NCBI RefSeq assembly: GCF_000203935.1
Contig: NC_008577.1
Coordinates: forward strand, 558,001-622,000
Direction of reading: 5' to 3'
Length of the DNA: 64,000 nt
Source of the DNA: Shewanella sp. ANA-3
GTDB taxonomy: Bacteria > Pseudomonadota > Gammaproteobacteria > Enterobacterales > Shewanellaceae
Shown here: positions 19,999-27,601 of the stretch, piece by piece
Layout of the letters: the number at the start of each line of letters is the position of its first letter
Position numbering within the stretch: position 1 is the stretch's first letter
The notes under the pieces: model-generated
What the model saw: the letters and a program-made list of their open reading frames with translations, nothing else
What the model was told of the DNA's origin: nothing
The model's database searches: none
Translations under genes and position numbers: made by a program

Positions 19999-20470
19999 AT
20001 GAAAAAGTACTTAAGTTTGCTACTACTCGCTCCTTTGTTATTGGGCTGCAATAAGAGTGAAGCCACTGATCATCAACATAAAGCCGAGATGATCCACGAG
20101 CATGACCGTTGCCATCTCTGCGGCATGGTGATCACTAAATACCCTGGGCCTAAGGGACAAGTGCATTTGAAGGCAGAGAAGATGGTGCCTAAGTTTTGCT
20201 CCAGCCGCGATATGTTTAACTTTGCCCTACAGCCAGTACATGATGGTGCATGACGCCGCATCGACCGACTGGGAGCAACCAGACGATGGCGCCTTTATCG
20301 ATGCCGCCAGCGCGTTTTATGTCTACGGCACCAGTAAAAAAGCCGTGATGGGGCCTGCTGTAGCGCCTTTTAGCACCAAAGCCGCCGCCGAGGCCTTTGC
20401 TCAAGAATACGGTGGCCGCGTGCTTCGTTTCGATGAGATCACCCTCGAATTACTGGCCGGCGATAAATAG
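19999..20470 (+). pseudogene. nosL: NosL copper chaperone, frameshifted in this sequence
   Basis: Copper(I)-binding outer-membrane lipoprotein of the NosL family, whose known role is copper delivery to nitrous oxide reductase and, as MccL, to octahaem sulfite reductase. The first frame (19999-20253) has lipobox LLLGC, the metal motif DRCHLCGMVI and FCSSRDMFNF, then stops after a few unrelated residues. The second half continues in another frame from about 20222 to 20470 (SQYMMVHDAAST, the YVHD-like NosL core, and RFDEITLELL). Removing one base around 20221-20230 restores a full protein of about 157 residues. This is either a real disruption, a sequencing error in a short T/C run, or programmed slippage. 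nosDFY downstream are intact. Confidence 0.85.
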
Positions 20471-20479
20471 GCGATTGCT

Positions 20480-21754
20480 ATGTGGCGCAGCTTGCTGCTC
20501 GGTTGGCTCTGTAGCTTATCCCTTGTTGGGTTGGCGCAGGAGTTTAGGGTCACAGATACTGCGGCTTTGACCCAAGCCCTCGCGCGGGCGCAGGATGGCG
20601 ACACTGTTGTGCTCGCCACCGCCGTTTACGAAGGTAATTTTAGTGTCAGCCGCACGATTCATCTTAAGGGCGAAGCGGGTGCAACCCTAGATGCCTTGCG
20701 TCAAGGTAGCGCCTTAACCATTGCTGCGCCCAAGGTGATAGTCGAAGGGCTGAATATCCGTCACTGGGGGCGGGATCTTTATTACCAGAATGCGGGGATC
20801 TTGCTGCAACCCGGGGCTGACGAAGTGCTCATTAAGGGCAATCGGCTGGTGGGTGATGGCTTTGGTATCTATGGCGAGCAGCTGAGTGCACCCCGCATTA
20901 GGGAAAACAGTATCAGCGGTAATGGCGCCATTTATGTTTTGGATAGGGGCGATGGCGTCTTCCTCAAGCATGTGAGCGCGCCGCAAGTGCAAGATAACCA
21001 TTTTATTTTTGTCCGCGATGGTGTGTATCTCGAGTCGGTGACAGACAGCCAAATCCACCATAATCAATTCGCTAAGCTGCAATACGGCATCCATTACATG
21101 TACACCCGAGGCGATGAAGCCTCAAACAATCAAGCCATTAGCGTCGATGGCGGTTATGCCTTGATGAACTCGCAGCACATCTTTCTACACCACAACAAGG
21201 TCAGCCAAGCACGGGACTTTGGCATTCTGCTCAATATCACAAACGATGCCCATGTTCAGGCAAATGTCGCGACAGAGGTGGTCAATCCCCAAGGTTCAGT
21301 GGAGCTTGGCAATGAGGGCAAGGGCATTTTTATCTACGCCGCGCAGAATAATCGCATCGAGGCGAATGAGTTTAGCCATAGCGATACAGGGATCAGCATG
21401 GCCATGGGCGGCGAAGCAAACCGCCTCTGGCATAACCGCATTGTCGCCAACCAAACCCAAGTCAAATACGTTGGCGAGGCGCAACTCGAGTGGAGTTATC
21501 AGGGGCAGGGCAATTACTGGTCCGAATATCAGGGTTGGGACACGAATGGCGATGGCGTCGGGGATATAGTCCATCGGCCCAACGACAGCTTAGACAAACT
21601 CTTTTGGCTCTATCCCGAGGCAAAACTCCTGATGGAAAGCCCTGTGGTCTTACTGCTGCGTTGGGTGGAGCGGCAGTTTCAGCCAACGGCTGCAAGTGGT
21701 GTGAGTGACAGCTTTCCCTTAATGGGATGGAAAACCGAGGGAGATGGGCAATGA
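20480..21754 (+). CDS. nosD: NosD-like periplasmic copper-insertion protein
   Basis: The protein has 424 residues: a signal peptide (first ~20) and a right-handed parallel beta-helix built of CASH/PbH1 repeats (about residues 60-310, e.g. GVYLESVTDSQIHHNQF and GIFIYAAQNNRIEANEF). It ends with the NosD-typical NYWSEYQGWDTNGDGVGDI loop and a C-terminal PEAKLLMESPVVLLLRW segment. NosD with NosF and NosY forms an ABC system needed for copper-centre assembly. Here it belongs to the sulfite-reductase cluster, and no nosZ is visible. It overlaps nosF by ATGA. Confidence 0.88.
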   Translation: MWRSLLLGWLCSLSLVGLAQEFRVTDTAALTQALARAQDGDTVVLATAVYEGNFSVSRTIHLKGEAGATLDALRQGSALTIAAPKVIVEGLNIRHWGRDLYYQNAGILLQPGADEVLIKGNRLVGDGFGIYGEQLSAPRIRENSISGNGAIYVLDRGDGVFLKHVSAPQVQDNHFIFVRDGVYLESVTDSQIHHNQFAKLQYGIHYMYTRGDEASNNQAISVDGGYALMNSQHIFLHHNKVSQARDFGILLNITNDAHVQANVATEVVNPQGSVELGNEGKGIFIYAAQNNRIEANEFSHSDTGISMAMGGEANRLWHNRIVANQTQVKYVGEAQLEWSYQGQGNYWSEYQGWDTNGDGVGDIVHRPNDSLDKLFWLYPEAKLLMESPVVLLLRWVERQFQPTAASGVSDSFPLMGWKTEGDGQ

Positions 21755-22797
21755 GCCATTTTAGCAATGATGCAAGGCATAAACAGGCGCTTACCTTGAT
21801 GAAAAACGAGGCTTCATCCCAAGGACAAGTGGCGATTAAGGCCATTGGGCTTTGCAAGCGTTATGCGACGTTTGAGGCGCTCACGGATCTTCATTTTGAA
21901 CTGCACGCCGGCCAAACTTTAGCGCTACTCGGCCACAATGGCGCGGGTAAATCGACCCTGATTAAAATGATCTTAGGGCTTGTCTCCCCAAGCCAGGGCG
22001 AGCTATTTGTGCAGGGACAACCTCTGCATACCAAGCGAGCCAACGCCAATCTGTCATTAGGCTATTTACCTGAAAATGTAAGCTTTTATGACAATATGAC
22101 GGCGCAGGAAATCTTAAGCTATTTTGCCAAACTTAAGGGGGTAGCCCCCAAGCGCGTATCCATTTTGCTGGAAGAATTTGGCCTGATGGCCGCTAAGGAT
22201 AAACGCCTAAGCACCTTTTCCAAGGGCATGCGTCAACGTTTGGGATTAGCTCAGGCGGTATTGGCCGATCCTAAGGTGCTGCTATTGGATGAACCGACTG
22301 TGGGCTTAGACCCGCTCGCATCGGCATTTTTATATCAGAAAATGGCGCAACTGAAGGCGCAGGGTTGCGCCATCATTATCAGTACCCACGAGTTAGGATT
22401 AGTGCAAGATCAAATGGATAGTGCGCTGATCTTAGGCCAAGGTCGGCTGCTCGCCGCAGGTGATTTATCGCAGCTTAGGGCAATCAGCGCGCTGCCAAGT
22501 CAGCTTGAGTTGCACCGCGTTTCGCCTTGGCAATATCAGCAGCTAATGGCTCTGCCACTGTTCGCCTCACTGCGGAATCACTCAAGCGCAAACAGAGTGT
22601 GCTTTAGTGTGCCCGATGCGCTTAAGCCCAAGGTTATCGAGCAATTACATCTCCTTAAAATCCATGAGTTTTCCATTGCGCCACCGAGCTTGCAGGATAT
22701 TTTCCATCACTTTATGGCAGGGCTGAATCGCCCTAATGCGTCAACCGTGCGCTCGGCGGTTGAAGACGAGCAAGATCAAAGGGAGTTAGTGGCATGA
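21751..22797 (+). CDS. nosF: NosF-like ABC transporter ATPase
   Basis: ABC ATPase with Walker A GHNGAGKST, signature FSKGMRQRLG, Walker B VLLLDEPTVGLDP and switch His in ISTHE. The start at ATG 21751, overlapping the nosD stop as ATGA, is preferred to the in-frame ATG at 21727 inside nosD. It is longer than the minimal NosF because of a C-terminal extension (about residues 235-349). It energises NosY for sulfur or copper-factor export in copper-site assembly, and it overlaps nosY by 4 bases. Confidence 0.88.
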   Translation: MSHFSNDARHKQALTLMKNEASSQGQVAIKAIGLCKRYATFEALTDLHFELHAGQTLALLGHNGAGKSTLIKMILGLVSPSQGELFVQGQPLHTKRANANLSLGYLPENVSFYDNMTAQEILSYFAKLKGVAPKRVSILLEEFGLMAAKDKRLSTFSKGMRQRLGLAQAVLADPKVLLLDEPTVGLDPLASAFLYQKMAQLKAQGCAIIISTHELGLVQDQMDSALILGQGRLLAAGDLSQLRAISALPSQLELHRVSPWQYQQLMALPLFASLRNHSSANRVCFSVPDALKPKVIEQLHLLKIHEFSIAPPSLQDIFHHFMAGLNRPNASTVRSAVEDEQDQRELVA

Positions 22798-23681
22798 GTC
22801 AGATAAGTATCGAGCAAGGAAATGCCCAATATTGCCCTCCACGGGCGCTAACACTGATTCAAGCCGTTGCTGTGAAAGAGTTTAAGGACAATTTACGCAA
22901 CCGTTGGCTAGGTTTGATGGCGGGTATCTTGTTGATTTTGTCCCTGTGCGTGAGCTTTATGGGCAGCGCCGTGTCGGGCACTGTAGTGCTGCTCGAGAGC
23001 GCACAAATCTTCTCGGGCTTAGTCACGCTCGCGGTGTTTATCTTGCCCTTGGGCGCGATTTTACTCAGCTACGACAGCTTTGTTGGTGAGCGCGAGTCGG
23101 GCACGCTATTGCTGCTACTCACTTATCCCTTGGCCCGTTGGCACTTGGTATGTGGCAAGTTACTTGGCCATGCCTATGTGATGATTGCAGCCTGTATGAT
23201 GGGGTTTGGCGCGACAGCATTGTTACTGCTTACCTTTGTTGAAAATCAATCTAGACACGCCTTAATTATCGGTTTTATCCACTTGATTAGCAGCGGTATT
23301 TTGCTGTCGCTGGTGTTTGTGCTTTTGGGTTATTGCGTGAGTCTGTGTGTTCGCGAAAAGGCCAAAGCCCTAGGCATATTACTGCTGCTGTGGTTTGTGC
23401 TGGTCTTAGTCTATGACTTAGTGCTACTCACGGCGCTGGTGAGTCTGGCGGAAGTGTTCAATCGCCAGCTATTTAACCTATTGATTTTAATTAATCCTAC
23501 CGATCTTTTCCGTGCCTTGAACCTGCTGGCCAATCCCGCCGATACCCTGTCGGCTAAGAGTAGTCTCGCCCTGATTGCCCAAACGGGGATGGGGCCTGTG
23601 CTGATGTACGCAATGCTGGCGGCTTGGATAGGGCTGTTAGGATTACTAGCCTGCTGGATTTTTGCGAGGCAAGAGGTTTAG
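22794..23681 (+). CDS. nosY: NosY-like ABC transporter permease
   Basis: Integral membrane protein of 295 residues with six hydrophobic segments and the NosY/ABC-2 signature VGERESGTLLLLLTYP after the first helices. The N-terminal VAVKEFKDNLRNRW is the coupling region of this family. It is the last gene of nosLDFY. Its partners are NosF (cytosol) and NosD (periplasm). The cluster context points to copper delivery to SirA rather than to nitrous oxide reductase. Confidence 0.88.
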   Translation: MSQISIEQGNAQYCPPRALTLIQAVAVKEFKDNLRNRWLGLMAGILLILSLCVSFMGSAVSGTVVLLESAQIFSGLVTLAVFILPLGAILLSYDSFVGERESGTLLLLLTYPLARWHLVCGKLLGHAYVMIAACMMGFGATALLLLTFVENQSRHALIIGFIHLISSGILLSLVFVLLGYCVSLCVREKAKALGILLLLWFVLVLVYDLVLLTALVSLAEVFNRQLFNLLILINPTDLFRALNLLANPADTLSAKSSLALIAQTGMGPVLMYAMLAAWIGLLGLLACWIFARQEV

Positions 23682-23894
23682 TTTTTTCTGCATTAGTTTA
23701 AATTTATGCTTTATAAACAATGGGTAAACTGAGTATAGGGTCACAGTATTTTATGTTGTTAAGAAGTAAAATAAACCCTCTTGATTTAGTAGCTAGGAAT
23801 CACGGTTGCTCTCGGGTGAGACTGAGTTTCACTGTGTTTGCCCGTTGTTAGCGCAATCATAGTCTATTGTGTTGGCTTAGTTTGGGCGCTTAAC

Positions 23895-25178
23895 ATGCAT
23901 AAAATCACTTCATACCTAATGTTAGATGAACAGGCCAAAGAGCTTGTTGACCATGTTCATGGAACCCAGATCGGCCTGACTTTTTCAGAAACCGCCGTAC
24001 TTGTATTGCTGTTATCTGCCCCGAACGCCATTTTTACCAAGGAAGAATTGCTGCAAGTCGGCTGGCCAGAACGTGTGGTCGCGCCTACCTCATTAACCCA
24101 GTGCATCAGTACCTTACGTAAAAAGTTAGAGCCTTATACCGAAGTGCAGCTCAAAACGGTGGCGCGCCGCGGTTATCAGTTGCATGTGTCCGAACAGTCC
24201 CATGTGAAGATGTTGGCGATTAACGACGCCGATGCGATCCGCGATGCCATTGTCGGTGTCTCGGCGTGGACGAAACTGGCAGGCATCGTCATGCTGGGGT
24301 TAATCCTTATCTCTGTGTGGTACTGGAGCGATCACCATGCCGTGGTCAAACAGGTCGCAAAATGGAACGCCGATAAATATATCAGCCTCAATATTGGCGG
24401 CACCTTGGGCACGGCACAGGTGCTGTATATCGACGATGAAGAACATTTACATCCCTCGTGGTGGCAAAAGCATCTAGCGCCAGAAGGTAACCATATCAGC
24501 GGCTTGCCTTATTTCAGCGCCTTCGCCGCAACGGATGGTAAAAACTATTCGATGGCTATTTGCCCCTCGCTCGATGCCAAGGATTGTAACGGCAAGGGCA
24601 TCATCAATATCACCTCGATTGATGCAACGCCGGCGGGCCTTAACATGGCCGAGTTTATCCCGCTGAGTAAGACGATGGAGGAGCGTATTCGCTACAACCG
24701 CATCGTGCTGCCGATTGATGATAAGGGGGCGGGGGAGCTGCTGGAGCATAACTACCACGCGGATATCTATTTTCCAGTGGCGGGCGAGCTGCTGGTGCGC
24801 ACGGATCTCAGCATGTCGCTGGTGTACGAAGGGGAGAATCGGGGTAAGTTTTACTCCACCTCCTGCATTACCGATCAGGACTGTTTAACCACGCCGATTA
24901 AGTACACTATCCGTGGGGAGTTTGAGCAGTATCAAACGCAAATTGATGATCTGAATGTGGATGTATTCCATGTCAAAGTGTCGCAAAAGGAGCTCACCAA
25001 ACCCGATGAGGTGAGTGGCTCTGCCATGCAGTTTTACCGCGCGATCCGTAAGCACGATATTCGCGATGAAGATCTGTTTTACTATCGGGTTTATCAAAAT
25101 AAGGGCACTGCGGTGTGGATAGTTCCACAGATGGGGCAATTGCTGGCCTGGACCCAGTACACTCAAGTCAAACTCTAA
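23895..25178 (+). CDS. ToxR/CadC-like membrane-anchored winged-helix regulator
   Basis: The protein has about 427 residues: an OmpR-type winged-helix DNA-binding domain (about residues 10-100; CISTLRKKLEP, VARRGYQL), one membrane helix (about 130-150, LAGIVMLGLILISVWYW) and a periplasmic domain of about 270 residues with two close cysteine pairs (CPSLDAKDC, CITDQDC). Such one-component regulators sense the periplasm and bind DNA directly. It lies just downstream of the sir/nos cluster in the same direction and is a candidate regulator of it, which is inference only. The ATG at 23895 is chosen because an upstream TTG (23838) would add a hydrophobic tail before the DNA-binding domain. Confidence 0.72.
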   Translation: MHKITSYLMLDEQAKELVDHVHGTQIGLTFSETAVLVLLLSAPNAIFTKEELLQVGWPERVVAPTSLTQCISTLRKKLEPYTEVQLKTVARRGYQLHVSEQSHVKMLAINDADAIRDAIVGVSAWTKLAGIVMLGLILISVWYWSDHHAVVKQVAKWNADKYISLNIGGTLGTAQVLYIDDEEHLHPSWWQKHLAPEGNHISGLPYFSAFAATDGKNYSMAICPSLDAKDCNGKGIINITSIDATPAGLNMAEFIPLSKTMEERIRYNRIVLPIDDKGAGELLEHNYHADIYFPVAGELLVRTDLSMSLVYEGENRGKFYSTSCITDQDCLTTPIKYTIRGEFEQYQTQIDDLNVDVFHVKVSQKELTKPDEVSGSAMQFYRAIRKHDIRDEDLFYYRVYQNKGTAVWIVPQMGQLLAWTQYTQVKL

Positions 25179-25192
25179 CCTAGTGTGTTATG

Positions 25193-25225
25193 CAAACAGC
25201 CGATAGCCATCGGCTGTTTGGCTTT
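25193..25225 (+). terminator. Terminator after the winged-helix regulator
   Basis: The perfect 12-bp stem CAAACAGCCGAT/ATCGGCTGTTTG with loop AGCC is followed by GCTTTTAG, 15 bases after the stop. Confidence 0.75.
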
Positions 25226-25427
25226 TAGCTAGCAGCATCTGTTTGCCAGAAATGTCTCTTTGCAGATATATAGAGTGTATTAAAGACTTTGCATTAACTT
25301 TCTATCATAAAGCGTGAGTTTCTTTTACATCCCACCATATCGCCAGTTACACTGCCTCGCCATGCTGGAAAGCATTCGAATAGCCAAAATACCAAAAATA
25401 CAAGAATAACAACGGAAGGAGTCTCTC

Positions 25428-27560
25428 ATGTCGGACCGCCTGATCCCCGCCATATTACTGTCGACGACAGTACTGACAGGGTTAACTGCCTGTGGTGATA
25501 ACACCAAGGAAACCGCCGCTGCCGCCAGCGACAATGCAGCAAAAGTACAAACCAGCGCAGCGCCTGCTGCCAGCCAACCCGCCACGCCGATTGGCATTAA
25601 CCTCGCGGCCATGTCGCCCAAGGTTAAACCCGGCGATGATTTTTATACCTACGCCAATGGCGAGTGGATGAAAACCACAGAGATCCCCGCCGATCGCTCA
25701 AGCACGGGTGCTTTTTTAGTGGCTTTTCAAGAGACTGAAAAGCATAAAACCAGCCTGATCGCCGACTTAGTCAAGGCCGAACACGCCGCAGGTAGCGATG
25801 ATGCGCGCATTGCCGATTTCTACAAGGCTTACACTAACACTGCGGCAATCGATGCTGCGGGCATGAAGCCAATGGAAGCCGATTTAGCCAGTTATCAAGC
25901 CATTGCGGACAAACACGCCCTGTCGGCGGCGCTCGGTGCTAACCTGCGTGCCGATGTGGATCCACTCAATGCCACCGACTTTTTCACCGAAAACCTCTTC
26001 GGGATTTTCGTGACTCAAGGTCTGGCGACGCCGGGTGAAGTGCTGCCTTATATTCTGCAAGGCGGTTTAGGGTTGCCCGAGCGCGAATATTATCTGTCGG
26101 ACGACCCTAAAATGGTCGAAATCCGCACCGCTTACCGTGCCTATATCGAGACCCTGCTGACCGATGCGGGCATCAGCGATGCATCGGCTCGTGCAGATCG
26201 CATTTTTGCCCTCGAACATAAAATTGCTAGCGCCCACGCCAGCCGTGAAGACAGTGAAGATTTCACTAAGGCATCGGGTGTGTGGAGCCGTGCCGACTTC
26301 GACGCTAAAGCCCCGGGTATCGACTGGACTGCCTTTTTAGATGCCGCCCAGCTTGGCAAGCAAGACAGATTTGCCGCCTACCACGCCAGTGCCATTACTG
26401 GGCTGTCGGCGCTGGTGGCCTCTGAGCCGCTGGATGCGTGGAAAGACTGGTTGGTGTTCCACCATATCAATAGCCACGCCGATGTATTGCCCTCGGCTAT
26501 CGATAACGCCTCTTTTGCCTTTAACGGCACTAAGCTGTCGGGCACCCCTGAGCAGCGCAGCCGCGATAAACGCGCCTTGAGTGCCTTGGATGAATACCTA
26601 GGTGATGCCGTAGGCCGCGCCTATGCCGAGCATTATTTCCCAGCTTCGGCCAAGGCCGAAGTCAGCACTATGGTGGATAACATCGTCAGTGCCTTTGGTA
26701 AGCGTGTCGAAAAACTCGAGTGGATGGACCCTTCCACCAAGCAGGAAGCCCTAGCTAAGGTTGCGACCATTGCCGTTGGCGTGGGTTATCCCGATAAATG
26801 GCGTAATTACGATGCCTATGCGGTATCACCAACCAATGCCTATGCCAATGCTATCAATGGTGAAAGGGTGGAATACGCCCATCAACTCGCCAAAATTGGT
26901 AAGCCAATGGACAAGGGCGAGTGGTGGATGACGCCGCAAGTGGTTAACGCGGTTAACCTGCCGGTGCAGAACGCGCTTAACTTCCCTGCGGGGATTTTGC
27001 AGCCACCATTCTTCGATGCTAAGGCCGATGCCGCCTATAACTATGGCGCGATTGGCGCTGTGATTGGCCATGAGATCAGCCATAGCTTCGATAACAATGG
27101 TGCGGCGTTCGACTCGACTGGCGCTATGCGTAACTGGTGGACGCCAGCGGACTTTGCTCAGTTTGCTAAGCAGGGTGAGGCATTGGCGAAACAGTTTGAT
27201 GCCTATGCACCATTCCCAGATCTGCATGTAAACGGCAAGCTGACCCTAGGTGAAAACATTGCCGACGTGGCGGGCTTAGCGGCCGCGCTCGATGCCTACC
27301 ATGCCTCACTTAACGGTAAGCCTGCACCGGTTATCGATGGCTTTACTGGCGACCAACGCTTCTTTATCGGCTTCGCGCAAACTTGGGCGACTAAGATGCG
27401 TGACGAAGCCCTACGTGCCCGCGTGGCGACCGATGGCCATGCCCCTGGCATGTACCGCGCGCTGACCGTGCGTAACTTAGACGCTTGGTACACAGCCTTC
27501 GATGTGAAGCCCGGCGACAAGCTGTACTTAGCCCCAGAGGATCGCGTGAAGATCTGGTAA
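25428..27560 (+). CDS. M13 family zinc metallopeptidase (PepO/neprilysin-like) lipoprotein
   Basis: The protein has 710 residues. It has a lipoprotein signal (GLTACG), an Ala-rich linker, the M13 N-terminal domain (starting KVKPGDDFYTYANGEWMKTTEIP) and a C-terminal catalytic domain with zinc motif HEISH (H548), the third ligand in GENIADVAG and the NAL/INLPVQNALNFPAG-type substrate region. The family cleaves peptides below about 40 residues on the outside of the membrane. It is a single gene between two strong terminators. All catalytic residues are present and the length is normal for the family. Confidence 0.92.
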   Translation: MSDRLIPAILLSTTVLTGLTACGDNTKETAAAASDNAAKVQTSAAPAASQPATPIGINLAAMSPKVKPGDDFYTYANGEWMKTTEIPADRSSTGAFLVAFQETEKHKTSLIADLVKAEHAAGSDDARIADFYKAYTNTAAIDAAGMKPMEADLASYQAIADKHALSAALGANLRADVDPLNATDFFTENLFGIFVTQGLATPGEVLPYILQGGLGLPEREYYLSDDPKMVEIRTAYRAYIETLLTDAGISDASARADRIFALEHKIASAHASREDSEDFTKASGVWSRADFDAKAPGIDWTAFLDAAQLGKQDRFAAYHASAITGLSALVASEPLDAWKDWLVFHHINSHADVLPSAIDNASFAFNGTKLSGTPEQRSRDKRALSALDEYLGDAVGRAYAEHYFPASAKAEVSTMVDNIVSAFGKRVEKLEWMDPSTKQEALAKVATIAVGVGYPDKWRNYDAYAVSPTNAYANAINGERVEYAHQLAKIGKPMDKGEWWMTPQVVNAVNLPVQNALNFPAGILQPPFFDAKADAAYNYGAIGAVIGHEISHSFDNNGAAFDSTGAMRNWWTPADFAQFAKQGEALAKQFDAYAPFPDLHVNGKLTLGENIADVAGLAAALDAYHASLNGKPAPVIDGFTGDQRFFIGFAQTWATKMRDEALRARVATDGHAPGMYRALTVRNLDAWYTAFDVKPGDKLYLAPEDRVKIW

Positions 27561-27571
27561 GTTAAGTCGAT

Positions 27572-27599
27572 AAAAAGGGAACCCTAGGGTTCCCTTTTT
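27572..27599. terminator. Bidirectional terminator between pepO-like and cti genes
   Basis: Near-perfect palindrome: AAAAAGGGAACCC, two bases, GGGTTCCCTTTTT. The T-run works for both converging genes. Confidence 0.85.
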
Positions 27600-27601
27600 T
27601 G

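Noticed and set aside
20222..20470. Separate small gene after nosL
   Set aside because: Its content is the C-terminal half of NosL in another frame; there is no ribosome site or signal of its own.
20480..23681. Nitrous oxide reductase operon
   Set aside because: nosZ and nosR are absent; nosLDFY follow the sulfite-reductase genes and are better explained by copper delivery to SirA.
23838..23894. Upstream TTG start for the winged-helix regulator giving a hydrophobic N-terminus
   Set aside because: No ribosome site, and a hydrophobic stretch before the DNA-binding domain is not expected; the ATG at 23895 fits the family.
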